Positions 35,572 through 45,495 are shown, numbered from the stretch's first letter. The stretch: 64,000 bases of DNA from Arthrobacter woluwensis (GCF_900105345.1 NZ_FNSN01000003.1:2046001-2110000); one strand, 5' to 3'. The notes: generated by a model not told the origin, from the letters alone. Made by a program: numbers and translations.

Positions 35572-37145
35572 GTCAGCATCGGGGCACGCCCCAGTCCAGG
35601 GGCGGTTCAGGTTCGGGCGGCTCGGGCCGCTCCGGCGGCGGCCGGGATGCCGGCCGCCGGAACGCGCAGGGCCGTGAACGGCACCGCGGCAACAGTGGTG
35701 GAGGCCGGCAGTTCAGCTCCGCCGCACCTTCGCAGCGGTCCCGCCGCGCCGATCCGGCCCGTCTGGTCGCCTTCGAGGTGCTCCGAGCGGTGTCGGGCGC
35801 GGACGCCTACGCCAACCTGGTGCTGCCCGGGCTCATCCGCGAGCACCGGCTGGAACGCCGGGACGCCGCGTTCGCCACGGAACTCGCCTACGGGACCCTC
35901 CGTGGTCAGGGCAGCTACGACGGCATCCTGTCCGAATCGGTCGACCGGCCCCTGAAGGACCTGGACCCGGCCGTGCTCGACGTGCTCAGGCTCGGAGCGC
36001 ACCAGCTCCTCGGCATGCGGGTCCCCGCGCATGCGGCCCTCGACGAGAGCGTCGGTCTGACGCGTGCCGTGATCGGCGCCGGTCCGTCCGGCCTGGTCAA
36101 TGCGGTGCTCCGGAAGGTCAGTGCCCACACGCTGGAGGAGTGGCTGGACGAGATCGCCTCCCGCACGCCCGATGTCATCGAGCAGCTCGCCCTCCGTCAG
36201 GCCCACCCGGCGTGGATCGTGCGGGCCTTGCGCCAGGCGCTGGTCGGTCACGGACACGATGTCGCCGAGATCGAGGACCTCCTGGCTGCCGACAACGAGG
36301 CCCCGGTGGTGAACCTCGTGGCCCTCCCGTCGCTGGCGTCCGCACACGATCTCGATGACAGCGGCGCCGAGCCCGGTCCGTTGCTGGAGGGGTCCTGGCT
36401 GTCGGCAGGCGGCGATCTGGGCCGCATCCCGGCGGTGCGCGACGGCGTCGTGCGTGTGCAGGACGTCGGCTCTCAGCTGGTGGCCCGCGCTCTGGTGGCC
36501 GCGCCGCTCGAGGGCGGCGACGGCGCTCCGGAGCGCTGGCTCGACCTGTGCGCCGGCCCGGGCGGCAAGGCCGCTCTGCTCGCCGCTCTGGCGATCGACG
36601 CGGACGCGTCGCTGCTGGCCAACGAGGCTCAGCAGCACCGGGCCGACCTCGTCCGGCGCGCCCTTCAGCCGGTCCCCGAGGAACGCTGGGAGGTCCGCAC
36701 CGGAGACGGCCGTGACGTCGGCGAGAAGCTCCCGGGGCAGTTCGACCGCGTCCTCGTCGACGTTCCCTGCACGGGCCTCGGCGCTCTGCGCCGTCGGCCG
36801 GAGTCCCGCTGGCGCCGCACCCCGAAGGACCTGACCGAACTCGGCCCGCTGCAGCGCCAGCTGCTGGACTCCGCGATCCAGGCCACCCGGCCGGGTGGCG
36901 TGATCGCCTATGTGACGTGCTCCCCGCACCTCGCCGAGACGCGCATGGTGGTGGACGACGTCCTCAAACGCCGCGACGATCTGGAACTCGTCGACGCGGG
37001 GCCCGTGATCGACGGGGTGGCCCGGGGAGAAACGCTGTCCGCCGACCACGGAGGATACGTCCAGCTCTGGCCCCATCAGCACGGGACGGACGCCATGTTC
37101 CTGGCGCTGCTCCGTAAGAAGACCCCCGCCGCGGCCCAGGCCTGA
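35568..37145 (+). CDS. 16S rRNA m5C967 methyltransferase (RsmB/NOL1-NOP2-Sun family)
   Basis: 525-residue protein. Residues 1-60 are a disordered Gly/Arg/Ser-rich tail ([18 protein letters not shown]...). An NusB-like RNA-binding domain covers about 65-200, and a Rossmann SAM methyltransferase follows. Motifs: [15 protein letters not shown] (SAM), [16 protein letters not shown] (motif IV Cys) and [14 protein letters not shown] (motif VI, catalytic Cys). It methylates C5 of C967 in 16S rRNA. ATG at 35568 overlaps the fmt stop. The RG-rich extension is longer than in E. coli RsmB but common in actinobacteria. Confidence 0.93.
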   Translation: MSQHRGTPQSRGGSGSGGSGRSGGGRDAGRRNAQGRERHRGNSGGGRQFSSAAPSQRSRRADPARLVAFEVLRAVSGADAYANLVLPGLIREHRLERRDAAFATELAYGTLRGQGSYDGILSESVDRPLKDLDPAVLDVLRLGAHQLLGMRVPAHAALDESVGLTRAVIGAGPSGLVNAVLRKVSAHTLEEWLDEIASRTPDVIEQLALRQAHPAWIVRALRQALVGHGHDVAEIEDLLAADNEAPVVNLVALPSLASAHDLDDSGAEPGPLLEGSWLSAGGDLGRIPAVRDGVVRVQDVGSQLVARALVAAPLEGGDGAPERWLDLCAGPGGKAALLAALAIDADASLLANEAQQHRADLVRRALQPVPEERWEVRTGDGRDVGEKLPGQFDRVLVDVPCTGLGALRRRPESRWRRTPKDLTELGPLQRQLLDSAIQATRPGGVIAYVTCSPHLAETRMVVDDVLKRRDDLELVDAGPVIDGVARGETLSADHGGYVQLWPHQHGTDAMFLALLRKKTPAAAQA

Positions 37146-37173
37146 GCGGTCCAGCCCCTCCGAAGGAGAACGC

Positions 37174-37848
37174 ATGCGCTGTTGCATCAATCCGAGCATC
37201 CTGTCCGCCGACTTCGTCAATCTTCAGGCGGAGCTGGACAGGATCGCCGCGGCCGACGCCGTCCACGTGGACGTCATGGACAACCACTTCGTGCCGAATC
37301 TGACCCTGGGGCTGCCGGTGGCGTCCCGGATCCAGGCGGTGAGCCCCATTCCGCTGGACGCCCACCTCATGATCGAGGACCCTGACCGCTGGGCCCCCGG
37401 GTTCGCGGACGCCGGCCTGGCCTCCGTCACGTTCCACGCCGAAGCGGCGACCGCTCCCATCAAACTGGCCCGTGAGCTGAGGGCCCGTGGCGCCAAGGCC
37501 GGCCTGGCACTCCGCCCGGCCACGCCGGTGGAGCCGTACCTGGACCTGCTCCATGAGTTCGACATGATCCTGGTGATGACCGTGGAGCCGGGCTTCGGCG
37601 GTCAGAGCTTCCTGGACGTCACGCTGCCCAAGATCCGGCGCGCCCGGGCGGCGATCGACGGCAGCGGCGCCGCCGTGCAGCTGCAGGTCGACGGCGGCGT
37701 CACCGAGGAGACGATCGTTCGGGCCGCCGAAGCCGGGGCGAACGTCTTCGTGGCGGGCAGCTCGGTCTACGGGGCGGAGGATCCGGAACGGGCCATCACG
37801 CGGCTGCGCGACATCGCGGAGAGCGTCTGGGCCGGCGCGCGTTCCTGA
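37174..37848 (+). CDS. rpe: Ribulose-phosphate 3-epimerase
   Basis: 224-residue TIM-barrel enzyme that interconverts ribulose 5-phosphate and xylulose 5-phosphate in the pentose phosphate pathway. Visible: [33 protein letters not shown] (catalytic Asp, metal His), [24 protein letters not shown], and [10 protein letters not shown] (second catalytic Asp). GAAGGAGAA precedes the ATG by 5 bases. It follows rsmB by 28 bases. Ribulose 5-phosphate is also the substrate of RibB in the adjacent riboflavin operon. Confidence 0.97.
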   Translation: MRCCINPSILSADFVNLQAELDRIAAADAVHVDVMDNHFVPNLTLGLPVASRIQAVSPIPLDAHLMIEDPDRWAPGFADAGLASVTFHAEAATAPIKLARELRARGAKAGLALRPATPVEPYLDLLHEFDMILVMTVEPGFGGQSFLDVTLPKIRRARAAIDGSGAAVQLQVDGGVTEETIVRAAEAGANVFVAGSSVYGAEDPERAITRLRDIAESVWAGARS

Positions 37849-37961
37849 CGAAATGTTTCCGGTGGCCGTCGGGAATGAACCGGCGGCCTCCGGACTTATG
37901 ACACTATGTAATCCTGCTCCCAGCACCGGACGGTGAGGGGAACAGACACAATTTGATCAAT

Positions 37962-38091
37962 CGTGCTCCGGGGTCGGTGAAAGTCCGAACCGGCGGTTAT
38001 AGTCCGCGACCCGCCAGACCTTCATCGGTCTGCCGGTTGAGCCGGTGAAATTCCGGCACCGACAGTTAAAGTCTGGATGGGAGAAGCACGA
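37962..38091 (+). promoter_or_regulatory. FMN riboswitch (RFN element)
   Basis: The closing helix CGTGCT/AGCACG frames the conserved blocks CCGGGGTCGGTGAAAGTCC, GAACCGGCGGTTATAGTCC, the variable stem around 38018-38040, GAGCCGGTGAAATTCCGGC and CACCGACAGTTAAAGTCTGG. The downstream 38092-38168 holds a CACGGG/CCCGTG hairpin and the ribM ribosome binding site, the likely expression platform. FMN binding should switch off the riboflavin operon. The 320-base rpe-ribM gap contains no gene. Confidence 0.97.
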
Positions 38092-38168
38092 ACACAAGCC
38101 ACGGGTCTGTCCCGTGCGTCCTTGTTGTCGCCCCCGGAGCCGCCGCGGTTCTCTGGAAAGGGTGAGAC

Positions 38169-38879
38169 ATGGACCTCTTGCGGTGGCTCTTCGAAGCGCA
38201 GATCCCAGTCGGTGGGACGGCGCTTCTGCTACGTGAAGTTCTCGGTAATGTTTTCGGTCTGGCGAGTGCCCTCGGTGGCATGCGCCGCCGCGTCTGGGCG
38301 TGGCCCGTGGGCATCGTGGGCAATCTGCTCCTGCTCACGGTGTTCCTGGGCAATGTGTTCGGCGCTGCCGCCCCCGCCACTCTGTGGGGACAGGCAGGCC
38401 GTCAGATCATGTTCATCGCGGTGGCCGTCTTCGGCTGGATCCGCTGGCGTCAGGGCAAGCGCGACGCCGACAGTCACGGCGTGGCCCTCGTGCCCCGCTG
38501 GGCCGGTGGCCGGGCCCGCGTGGCCCTCATCGCGGCCCTCCTGCTCGGCACGGGGCTCCTGACCCCGCTCTTCTCGCTTCTCGGTTCCTATCCTCCGGTG
38601 TGGGCGGACGCCTGGACCTTCGTGGGGTCGCTCCTGGCCACCTTCGGCATGGCCAAGGGCTGGACCGAGTTCTGGCTCATCTGGGTGGCCGTGGACGTCG
38701 TCGGCGTGCCGCTGCTGTTCAGCGCCGGGTATTACGCGAGCGGCTTCATGTACCTCTTCTACGGCGTCTTCACGCTGGTCGGTTTCTTCGTCTGGATGCG
38801 CGCCCAGAAGCGCGAGGCGCAGGCGCCTCCCGGGTACACCCACGACGACGGCGCACCCGTCACGGCGGAGGTGCGCTGA
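38169..38879 (+). CDS. ribM: Riboflavin transporter RibM (PnuC family)
   Basis: 236-residue membrane protein of the PnuC fold with about seven spans. Characteristic segments are WPVGIVGNLLLLTVFLGNVFG, QAGRQIMFIAVAVFGWIRW, and the C-terminal ASGFMYLFYGVFTLVGFFVWM. PnuC relatives carry nicotinamide riboside, but those directly behind an FMN riboswitch (RibM/PnuX of Corynebacterium and Streptomyces) import riboflavin by facilitated diffusion. The riboswitch 78 bases upstream makes riboflavin the likely substrate. GAAAGGG precedes the ATG. It is the first gene of the rib operon; ribD begins one base after its stop. Confidence 0.88.
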   Translation: MDLLRWLFEAQIPVGGTALLLREVLGNVFGLASALGGMRRRVWAWPVGIVGNLLLLTVFLGNVFGAAAPATLWGQAGRQIMFIAVAVFGWIRWRQGKRDADSHGVALVPRWAGGRARVALIAALLLGTGLLTPLFSLLGSYPPVWADAWTFVGSLLATFGMAKGWTEFWLIWVAVDVVGVPLLFSAGYYASGFMYLFYGVFTLVGFFVWMRAQKREAQAPPGYTHDDGAPVTAEVR

Positions 38880-39950
38880 GTGAGTGGACATGACGTGAAC
38901 GGCGCCTCCTTCACGGACATCGAACGGGCCGCGATGCACCAGGCCCTGGACGCCGCGCTCGGCGGCCCCCGGGGCGCCAACCCCCTCGTGGGGGCCGTGA
39001 TCCTCGACCCCGAGGGCAGGGTCCTCAGCGTCGGGCACCACCGAGGAGCCGGTACCGCACATGCCGAGGCCGACGCGCTGGCCACGGCCCGTGAGCACGG
39101 CATCGACGTGACGGGCGGGACCATCCTCGTCACCCTGGAGCCCTGCAATCACCAGGGCCGCACCGGACCCTGCGCCCAGGCGATCATCGCCGCCGGACTG
39201 GCCCGGGTCATCTACGCGATCGACGATCCCCACGATCCCGCCGCGGGAGGCGCGGCGACACTGCGCGCCTCGGGCATCCAGGTGGACAGCGGACTGGGGG
39301 CCGAGCAGGCCCGGGCGCTGAACGCGCGGTGGCTCGCCGCCGTCGACGATCGCCGTCCGTTCGTGACCCTGCACATCGCCCAGACGCTGGACGCCCGCAT
39401 CGCAGCGGAGGACGGCACCAGCCAGTGGATCTCGTCTCCCGAGTCGCTCCGGGACAACCATGCGATCCGGCAGCGGATCGATGCGATCCTCGTCGGAACC
39501 GGGACGGTGGAGATCGACGATCCGCGCCTCACCGCGCGCACCCCGGATGGTGAGCTCGCCGAGCATCAGCCCCTCCGCGCGGTGATGGGAGTGCGCCCGA
39601 TCCCGGAGGGCGCCGCGATCGTCGGTGATGACGGCCGCGCCATCCACCTGGCCACACGGGAGCCGGCCGAGGCCCTCGCGGAGCTCTTCGACCGGGGTGT
39701 CCGTCACGTCATGGTCGAGGGCGGCAGCCGCATCATCGGGACCTTCCTCAGCGCCGGCCTGGTCGACGAACTCGTGGTCTACCAGGCCCCCACCCTCCTC
39801 GGCTCGGGGAAGAACTCCGTGGCCGGGCTGGGCATCCACACCCTTGCCGAAGCCCAGTCCTGGGACTGGGACCACTCGGACGGCGGCGCCGTGCGGCACC
39901 TGGGCCGCGATCTCCGCCTTCATCTTCAGCCGGCCACGCCGCAGTATTAA
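38880..39950 (+). CDS. ribD: Bifunctional deaminase/reductase RibD
   Basis: 356-residue enzyme for steps two and three of riboflavin synthesis. The N-terminal zinc deaminase has GTAHAEADAL (His and catalytic Glu) and LEPCNHQGRTGPCAQAI (two Cys ligands). The C-terminal reductase begins about 160 (VTLHIAQTLDARIAAEDGTSQWIS) with VMVEGGSRIIGTFL near the end. The GTG start at 38880 follows the ribM stop directly. Its product, after dephosphorylation, is the RibH substrate. Confidence 0.94.
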   Translation: MSGHDVNGASFTDIERAAMHQALDAALGGPRGANPLVGAVILDPEGRVLSVGHHRGAGTAHAEADALATAREHGIDVTGGTILVTLEPCNHQGRTGPCAQAIIAAGLARVIYAIDDPHDPAAGGAATLRASGIQVDSGLGAEQARALNARWLAAVDDRRPFVTLHIAQTLDARIAAEDGTSQWISSPESLRDNHAIRQRIDAILVGTGTVEIDDPRLTARTPDGELAEHQPLRAVMGVRPIPEGAAIVGDDGRAIHLATREPAEALAELFDRGVRHVMVEGGSRIIGTFLSAGLVDELVVYQAPTLLGSGKNSVAGLGIHTLAEAQSWDWDHSDGGAVRHLGRDLRLHLQPATPQY

Positions 39951-39959
39951 GGAATAGTC

Positions 39960-40580
39960 ATGTTCACCGGAATCATCGCCGAACGCGGCACCGTCGCCGC
40001 GCTCCAGCAGCAGGACGGCAGTGCCGTCCTGACCCTCGACGTCCCCACGCTCGCCGAGGACCTCGGCCTGGGCGGCTCCATCGCGGTCAACGGCGTGTGC
40101 CTCACCGCCACGTCCCGTGAGGGCGGCCGCATCGACGTCGACGTGATGGGGGAGACCCTCGTCCGGACCACGATCGGCTCGCTCGAGCCGGGGGACCGGG
40201 TCAATCTCGAACGCTGCGTTCCCGCCGGCGGCCGCTTGGACGGGCACGTCGTGCAGGGCCACGTCGACGGCGTGGGCGCCCTTCTGGAACGCGAGAACCA
40301 GGGCAACTGGGACCGGCTGCGCTTCAGCATCCCGACGCCGCTGGCCCGGTATGTGGCGGAGAAGGGCTCCATCGCGATCGATGGCGTGTCCCTCACCGTC
40401 ACCGCCGTCAGTCCTGCGACCGAGCCGGAGCAGTGGTTCGAGGTGGGGCTGATCCCGATCACCCTCGCGGAGACCGGGCTGGGGGACAAGAAGCCCGGGG
40501 AGGGCGTCAACCTGGAGGTCGACGTGCTCGCGAAGTACGCCGAGCGCCTGCTCTCCTTCCTGGACGGAGCGCGACGGTGA
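39960..40580 (+). CDS. ribE: Riboflavin synthase, alpha chain
   Basis: 206-residue protein made of two homologous lumazine-binding barrels ([12 protein letters not shown]... and [14 protein letters not shown]...). Each has the repeated substrate motifs [12 protein letters not shown] and [12 protein letters not shown]. It dismutates 6,7-dimethyl-8-ribityllumazine to riboflavin and the pyrimidine returned to RibH. TAAGGAA lies 6 bases before the ATG. Its stop overlaps the ribB GTG (GTGA). Confidence 0.96.
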   Translation: MFTGIIAERGTVAALQQQDGSAVLTLDVPTLAEDLGLGGSIAVNGVCLTATSREGGRIDVDVMGETLVRTTIGSLEPGDRVNLERCVPAGGRLDGHVVQGHVDGVGALLERENQGNWDRLRFSIPTPLARYVAEKGSIAIDGVSLTVTAVSPATEPEQWFEVGLIPITLAETGLGDKKPGEGVNLEVDVLAKYAERLLSFLDGARR

Positions 40581-41221
40581 GCGGGCACTCCAGCGGTCCG
40601 CACGGCCTGGACCCCATCGAGGACGCCATCGCCGCGATCGCGGCGGGGCGCGCCGTCGTCGTCGTGGATGACGAGGACCGCGAGAACGAAGGCGACATCA
40701 TCTTCGCCGCCCAGCACTCCACGCCCCAGCTCATGGGCTGGACCATCCGGCACAGCTCCGGCGTGATCTGCGTGCCGCTGACGGGGGACCAGGCGGACCG
40801 TCTGGAGCTGCCGCCCATGGTCGAGGTCAACCAGGACGCCAAAGGCACCGCGTACACCGTCAGCTGCGATGCGGCGGTCGGCGTGACCACCGGCATTTCG
40901 GCGACGGACCGGTCCTTGACGGTGAATCTCCTGGCCAGCGCGCACACTCGGCCCGAGGAACTGACCCGGCCCGGGCATATTTTCCCGTTGCGTGCCGTTG
41001 AAGGGGGAGTGCTTGAACGCCCTGGACACACCGAGGCGGCCGTGGACCTCTGCCGACTGGCCGGTGTCCAGGAAGCCGGCGTCATCGCCGAGATCGTTCA
41101 CGACGATGGCGAAATGATGCGTCTGGCGGCGCTGCGTGACTTCGCAGCCACCCACGGTTGTCCTCTGGTGTCCATCGCCGACCTCGTGAGATACCTCCTG
41201 TTGGACGGCGAGCAGGCATGA
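40577..41221 (+). CDS. ribB: 3,4-dihydroxy-2-butanone-4-phosphate synthase
   Basis: 214-residue RibB that converts ribulose 5-phosphate to DHBP and formate. The catalytic acidic loop [19 protein letters not shown] and the metal site [13 protein letters not shown] are present, as are [12 protein letters not shown] and RPGHIFPL. The start is GTG at 40577, overlapping ribE by 4 bases. It is a separate gene rather than the usual actinobacterial RibBA fusion; ribA follows after a 32-base gap with its own strong ribosome binding site. Confidence 0.93.
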   Translation: MSGHSSGPHGLDPIEDAIAAIAAGRAVVVVDDEDRENEGDIIFAAQHSTPQLMGWTIRHSSGVICVPLTGDQADRLELPPMVEVNQDAKGTAYTVSCDAAVGVTTGISATDRSLTVNLLASAHTRPEELTRPGHIFPLRAVEGGVLERPGHTEAAVDLCRLAGVQEAGVIAEIVHDDGEMMRLAALRDFAATHGCPLVSIADLVRYLLLDGEQA

Positions 41222-41253
41222 CTAGAGTGCATGGAGGAACTAGAGGAGGAACC

Positions 41254-41910
41254 ATGAGTCCGGAACAGCCCAGTGGGACGCACCCCGTCAGCTCGGGGCC
41301 CATCGTCAAACTGCCCACGGCCTTCGGTGAGTTCGTGGCCCAGGCCTGGATCGATGAAGAAACCGGTGTGGAACATCTGGCCGTCAGTTCCCCCAACCCG
41401 CCCCGTGATGGACAGGCCCCACTCGTGCGCCTGCACTCCGAATGCCTCACGGGTGATGTGTTCGGCTCGTACCGCTGCGATTGCGGCGAGCAGCTCGCCC
41501 TGGCGCTCAATCTGATCCGCGAAGAGGGCGGCACGCTGCTCTACCTGCGCGGCCAGGAGGGCCGCGGCATCGGGCTGGCCAACAAGATCAAGGCGTACGC
41601 GCTGCAGGAGGCCGGGTTCGACACGGTGGAGGCCAATGAGCAGCTCGGCCTGCCCGTGGACGCCCGCAGCTACAACGCGGCCGCTCAGATCCTCGCGGAG
41701 ATGGGCCTGACGGAGATCCGTCTGCTCAGCAACAACCCGGACAAGGAGCACCGTCTTGCGACTGCCGGGGTCCGGGTGGTGGAGATGGTCCCCACCGAGG
41801 TGCCCAGCCGCGAGGAGAACCTCCGGTACCTCCGGACCAAGAAGGACCGCATGGATCACCGGCTCAGCCTGGAGGTTCTCGATGTGGAGATCCCCGGAGC
41901 GAACTCCTGA
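41254..41910 (+). CDS. ribA: GTP cyclohydrolase II
   Basis: 218-residue RibA that opens GTP, the first step of the pathway. The zinc cysteines are in [20 protein letters not shown]. The GTP and catalytic segments are [20 protein letters not shown] (Arg and Tyr sites) and [11 protein letters not shown] at 41254 follows GAGGAGGA. A TAGAGT sequence at 41223-41228 could be a weak internal promoter. Its stop shares a base with the ATG of a 12-codon ORF leading into ribH. Confidence 0.95.
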   Translation: MSPEQPSGTHPVSSGPIVKLPTAFGEFVAQAWIDEETGVEHLAVSSPNPPRDGQAPLVRLHSECLTGDVFGSYRCDCGEQLALALNLIREEGGTLLYLRGQEGRGIGLANKIKAYALQEAGFDTVEANEQLGLPVDARSYNAAAQILAEMGLTEIRLLSNNPDKEHRLATAGVRVVEMVPTEVPSREENLRYLRTKKDRMDHRLSLEVLDVEIPGANS

Positions 41911-41948
41911 TGACCAGCCAGCCCGACCAGAAAGCGAGCACCGCATGA
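41910..41948 (+). CDS. 12-codon mini-ORF linking ribA and ribH
   Basis: ATG at 41910 overlaps the ribA stop as TGATG, and its own TGA (41946-41948) overlaps the ribH start as ATGA. The encoded peptide is [12 protein letters not shown]. It has no ribosome binding site of its own, so it would be read by ribosomes terminating on ribA, which are then handed to ribH. That it is translated is inference from the geometry. Confidence 0.4.
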   Translation: MTSQPDQKASTA

Positions 41949-42436
41949 GCGGCCACGGAGCACCCACCATCACCCTCGACGCCGGCGCGGAGCAGCAGCC
42001 GCTGCGCGTGGCCGTCATCGCCGCGAGCTGGCACCGGGAGGTGATGGACGGTCTGCTGGCCGCCGCCCAGGCGGCGGCCGCCGACGCCGGACTGACCGAC
42101 GTCACGGTGGTCACGGTCCCCGGCACCTTCGAACTGAGCGTCGCCGCGGCGCGTCTGGCGCCGCACTACGATGCCCTCGTGGCACTCGGGGTCGTCATCC
42201 GTGGTGGCACGCCGCACTTCGACTACGTCTGCCAGTCCGCGACGCTCGGCCTGACCCAGGTGTCGGTGAACACCGGAGTGCCGGTCGGCTTCGGCGTCCT
42301 CACCTGCGACAACGAACAGCAGGCACTGGACCGGGCGGGACTCCCGGGGTCCTCCGAGGACAAGGGCCGTGAGGCGCTCGAAGCCGCCGTGGCCACCGCG
42401 CTGACGCTGCGGTCCACGCTCGCCCAGCAGGACTGA
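41945..42436 (+). CDS. ribH: 6,7-dimethyl-8-ribityllumazine synthase
   Basis: 163-residue RibH that condenses the RibD-derived pyrimidine with DHBP. Landmarks are [51 protein letters not shown] (catalytic His) and [21 protein letters not shown]. It normally forms 60-mer or pentamer assemblies. The ATG at 41945 has only a poor ribosome binding site (AAAGCGAG), so coupling through the preceding mini-ORF is likely. A terminator follows after 44 bases. Confidence 0.95.
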   Translation: MSGHGAPTITLDAGAEQQPLRVAVIAASWHREVMDGLLAAAQAAAADAGLTDVTVVTVPGTFELSVAAARLAPHYDALVALGVVIRGGTPHFDYVCQSATLGLTQVSVNTGVPVGFGVLTCDNEQQALDRAGLPGSSEDKGREALEAAVATALTLRSTLAQQD

Positions 42437-42480
42437 TCCGTCGCAGGGGTGGGCAAGATCACCCCTGGCGGCTCTGTAAC

Positions 42481-42507
42481 GCCCCCGGCCCGTTTCGGGC
42501 CGGGGGC
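42481..42507 (+). terminator. Terminator of the riboflavin operon
   Basis: Stem GCCCCCGGCCC/GGGCCGGGGGC with loop GTTTC, directly in front of the hisE promoter. Confidence 0.8.
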
Positions 42508-42518
42508 CCGGTTCACAG

Positions 42519-42534
42519 TAGGGTATGACACGTG
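42519..42534 (+). promoter_or_regulatory. Promoter -10 of hisE, leaderless type
   Basis: TAGGGT (42519-42524), 7 bases, then the GTG start at 42532. No ribosome binding site. Confidence 0.55.
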
Positions 42535-42795
42535 AAGAATTTCGAGGCGCTCTTCGCTGAATTGAGCGAAAAAGCCGACACCCGGCCCGAAGGTTCGCGT
42601 ACCGTCGCTGAACTGGATTCGGGCGTGCACGGGATCGGCAAGAAGGTTGTGGAAGAGGCCGCCGAAGTCTGGATGGCGGCGGAGTACGAATCCGATGAGG
42701 CGGCTGCGGAGGAGATCTCCCAGCTCCTGTACCACCTTCAGGTCCTGATGCTTGCCAAAGGCCTGACCCTCGAAGACGTCTACAAGCATCTCTAG
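42532..42795 (+). CDS. hisE: Phosphoribosyl-ATP pyrophosphatase
   Basis: 87-residue all-alpha MazG-like enzyme for the second step of histidine synthesis. Conserved segments are [35 protein letters not shown] (metal-binding Glu residues) and [17 protein letters not shown] at 42532 matches the family N terminus and sits at the predicted transcription start. hisG follows after 137 bases. Confidence 0.95.
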   Translation: MKNFEALFAELSEKADTRPEGSRTVAELDSGVHGIGKKVVEEAAEVWMAAEYESDEAAAEEISQLLYHLQVLMLAKGLTLEDVYKHL

Positions 42796-42932
42796 CCGCT
42801 CGGCGCGGCAAGCGCCCGGCGGCTGGCGTCGTTCCCGGCCCTGCCTTCCCGCGGGACGGGACGGCTCACGTCTCTCCAGTTCACAGACCACTGCGGGCCG
42901 AGGGCCCGGACACGAAAGATGCTTGAAGACAT

Positions 42933-43775
42933 ATGTTGCGCGTAGCAGTTCCCAATAAAGGTTCCCTTTCCGAAGCCGCCGCGGCGATGCTGGCCGAAGC
43001 CGGCTACCGCCAGCGCCGGGACAACCGTGAGCTCGTCATGGTGGACCCCGACAACGATGTGGAGTTCTTCTTCCTCCGTCCCCGTGACATCGCGGTGTAC
43101 GTGGGGCAGGGCACCCTGGACGTCGGCATCACCGGACGCGACCTCCTCCTGGACGCCCAGGTGGACGCGGTCGAGATGCTCGAACTCGGTTTCGCCGCGT
43201 CGACCTTCCGCTTCGCCGGGCCCGTCGGCGACTTCCAGAGCGTCGAGCAGCTGGCCGGCAAGCGCCTGGCCACCAGCTACGACGGCCTCCTCCGCGATTA
43301 CCTCGCGAACCTCGGCATCGACGCCAAGGTGGTCCGTCTGGACGGCGCGGTCGAATCCTCGGTGCGCCTCGGCGTCGCCGACGCGATCGCCGACGTCGTC
43401 GAGACCGGCAACACCCTGAAGGCCGCCGGCATGGAGATCTTCGGCGAGCCGATCCTGAAGTCGCAGGCCGTGCTGATCGGCCGTCCGGGCGAGAACAACC
43501 CCGCCGCCGAGGTGCTCATCCGGCGACTGCAGGGCGTGCTCGTGGCGCGTCAGTACGTCCTGGTGGACTACGACATCCGCAAGGACCTGGTGGAGGAGGC
43601 CGCGGCTCTGACGCCGGGTCTGGAATCTCCCACGGTGTCGCCGCTGCGTGACTCCGATTGGGTCGCCGTGCGGTCGATGGTGCTCAAGAAGTCCACCAAT
43701 CAGGTCATGGATGAGCTCTACGACCTGGGCGCCCGTGCCATCCTGGTGAGCAGCATCCACGCCTGCCGCATCTGA
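42933..43775 (+). CDS. hisG: ATP phosphoribosyltransferase (long form)
   Basis: 280-residue HisG of the long type. A catalytic bilobed domain (1-205; [24 protein letters not shown], and the PRPP loop [14 protein letters not shown]) is followed by a C-terminal ACT-like regulatory domain that senses histidine ([20 protein letters not shown]...). It commits ATP and PRPP to histidine synthesis. The ribosome binding site is weak (GAAGAC), and the ATG is the family-consistent start. hisF follows after 28 bases with a strong site. Confidence 0.95.
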   Translation: MLRVAVPNKGSLSEAAAAMLAEAGYRQRRDNRELVMVDPDNDVEFFFLRPRDIAVYVGQGTLDVGITGRDLLLDAQVDAVEMLELGFAASTFRFAGPVGDFQSVEQLAGKRLATSYDGLLRDYLANLGIDAKVVRLDGAVESSVRLGVADAIADVVETGNTLKAAGMEIFGEPILKSQAVLIGRPGENNPAAEVLIRRLQGVLVARQYVLVDYDIRKDLVEEAAALTPGLESPTVSPLRDSDWVAVRSMVLKKSTNQVMDELYDLGARAILVSSIHACRI

Positions 43776-43803
43776 GCCACCCGACGAGAACCCAGGAGGA
43801 ACC

Positions 43804-44583
43804 ATGGCAGTCGCCATCCGCGTGATCCCCTGCCTTGACGTCGACGCCGGCCGCGTGGTCAAGGGAGTCAACTTCAAAGGCCTCCGCGACGCCGGAGACC
43901 CGGTCGAGCTGGCTCACCGTTACGACCGCGCCGGGGCGGACGAGCTGACGTTCCTGGACGTCACCGCGAGCTCCGGCAACCGCGAGACCACGTTCGACGT
44001 CGTCCGCCGCACCGCCGAGGAGATCTTCATCCCTCTCACGGTCGGCGGCGGTGTGCGCGGCGTGGCCGAAGTGGACAAGCTGCTGCGCTACGGCGCGGAC
44101 AAGGCGTCCATCAACACGGCCGCCGTCGCGCGTCCCGACGTGATCGATGAGATCACCCGGCACTTCGGCTCCCAGGTCCTGGTGCTCTCCGTGGACGCGC
44201 GCCGTGTCCCGGAGGGCGCGGACAGCACGACCCCGTCGGGCTTCGAGGTGACGACCCACGGCGGGCGCCAGGGGACCGGCATCGACGCGATCGCCTGGGC
44301 ACGGGAGGCCGCCGACCGGGGTGTGGGGGAGATCCTGCTGAACTCGATCGACGCCGACGGCACCAAGGACGGTTTCGATCTCGAGATGATCCGCGCCGTG
44401 CGGGCCGCCGTGAACATCCCGCTCATCGCCTCGGGCGGGGCCGGGATTCCGGAGCACTTCCCGCCGGCCATCGAAGCGGGTGCGGACGCCGTCCTCGCCG
44501 CGTCGATGTTCCACTTCGGCCCGGACGACATGATCGCCCAGGTCAAGACCGCCATCCGCGACGCCGGGTACGAGGTCCGCTGA
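43804..44583 (+). CDS. hisF: Imidazole glycerol phosphate synthase, cyclase subunit
   Basis: 259-residue TIM barrel that uses ammonia from HisH to make IGP and AICAR. Catalytic Asp in [18 protein letters not shown] and the second Asp in [15 protein letters not shown] are present. The phosphate loops VGGGVRG and [11 protein letters not shown] are intact. AGGAGGA lies 4 bases before the ATG. HisH is not encoded in this window. A long terminator hairpin follows. Confidence 0.97.
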   Translation: MAVAIRVIPCLDVDAGRVVKGVNFKGLRDAGDPVELAHRYDRAGADELTFLDVTASSGNRETTFDVVRRTAEEIFIPLTVGGGVRGVAEVDKLLRYGADKASINTAAVARPDVIDEITRHFGSQVLVLSVDARRVPEGADSTTPSGFEVTTHGGRQGTGIDAIAWAREAADRGVGEILLNSIDADGTKDGFDLEMIRAVRAAVNIPLIASGGAGIPEHFPPAIEAGADAVLAASMFHFGPDDMIAQVKTAIRDAGYEVR

Positions 44584-44623
44584 CGTCGCGTCAGGCGCAC
44601 CGCGGGGCCGGAGCGCCCCGCCG

Positions 44624-44669
44624 GAACTGACGAGGGACCCTGCCAGGCGGCAGGGTCCCTCGTCAGTTC
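44624..44669. terminator. Bidirectional terminator after hisF
   Basis: Perfect 21-bp stem (44624-44644 with 44649-44669), loop AGGC, between convergent hisF and the TIGR03085 gene. Confidence 0.9.
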
Positions 44670-44701
44670 AATACCTCATCAGTTCGTGGTGAGGCGCAGA
44701 T

Positions 44702-45343
44702 TCAGGCGCCGAGCGTCGCCGAACGGAGCAGGGCGACGGCGTCGGGCTGCCCCTCGAAGGACACCAGCGCATGCGAGGCGCGGCCGTAGGCATGCAGCAT
44801 GAGCTCGGCAGGATCGCCGAGGATGGCGACCGAGTCCGGAGCCCGCCGGGCCACGTGCCGCGGACCGTTCGGACGGACCAGCACGATCCCGAGATCGACG
44901 CCGCGGTAGAGCAGGGCGGCGCGCTTCACCAGATCCGCCCAGAGGGCTTCGGCGTATGAGTCGTCCAGGGCACGCGGCGCCCAGCGGTCCCCGGCGCGGC
45001 GGACGTCCTCGGCGTGCACGAAGTACTCTGCGAGATTGGCCAGCTCTGCGACCGCGGGGATGCCCCAGGGGGAGAAGCGGGACGGGCCGGCGCGGAACTG
45101 CTCCACGAGCTTGACGTAGGGGCCGTCATCCAGGGTGGACGCGAGCTCTTCGATCGCCTGATCCGTGGCAGGCGCCAGGGCCTTGACCGCGAGACCGAGA
45201 GCGACCCGCGGGCTGTTCTCCCGCAAGTGCAAGTGCGCCAGCAGGTGGCGCGTCTTCCACCCCTCGCAGAGGGTGGGCGCGTCGGGACCGGCCGCGAGCA
45301 AGGTCTCGGCCAGGAATTCTCGGGAGGGGGCCACAAAACGCAT
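44702..45343 (-). CDS. TIGR03085 family (MDMPI/DinB-like) protein
   Basis: 213-residue protein of the mycothiol-dependent maleylpyruvate-isomerase-like/DinB helical-bundle fold. The N-terminal LCEGWKTRHLLAHLHLREN segment supplies the conserved His, and EYFVHAEDVRRAG supplies further candidate metal ligands. Relatives use mycothiol or an unknown thiol; the substrate here is not known. ATG at 45343 lies 7 bases behind TAGGTT on the minus strand, so the message is probably leaderless. It interrupts the his genes between hisF and hisI. Confidence 0.85.
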   Translation of the reverse strand: MRFVAPSREFLAETLLAAGPDAPTLCEGWKTRHLLAHLHLRENSPRVALGLAVKALAPATDQAIEELASTLDDGPYVKLVEQFRAGPSRFSPWGIPAVAELANLAEYFVHAEDVRRAGDRWAPRALDDSYAEALWADLVKRAALLYRGVDLGIVLVRPNGPRHVARRAPDSVAILGDPAELMLHAYGRASHALVSFEGQPDAVALLRSATLGA

Positions 45344-45356
45344 CACTGTGAACCTA
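45341..45356 (-). promoter_or_regulatory. Promoter -10 of the TIGR03085 gene, leaderless type
   Basis: Minus-strand TAGGTT (45351-45356), CACAGTG, then ATG. Confidence 0.55.
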
Positions 45357-45495
45357 ACACGAGAGGCGGTTCCCGGCGCTGCATGGCACACCGCGCGACG
45401 CGGCGTTGCGCGCGGAGCGGACCACGGTGACGGTCGGCGTCACCGAGAAGGGTCGAGGCAGGGCGGCAGGGCTCGCCGTACTAGACTGGATCGCG

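Noticed and set aside
41223-41253. RibBA fusion broken by a frameshift
   Set aside because: ribB ends with a normal stop, and ribA has its own strong ribosome binding site and a family-length N terminus; both domains are intact as separate genes.
42481-42507. GC-rich hairpin before hisE as a riboswitch or attenuator
   Set aside because: It is a simple stem-loop placed before the hisE -10 element, so it belongs to the 3' end of the rib transcript.
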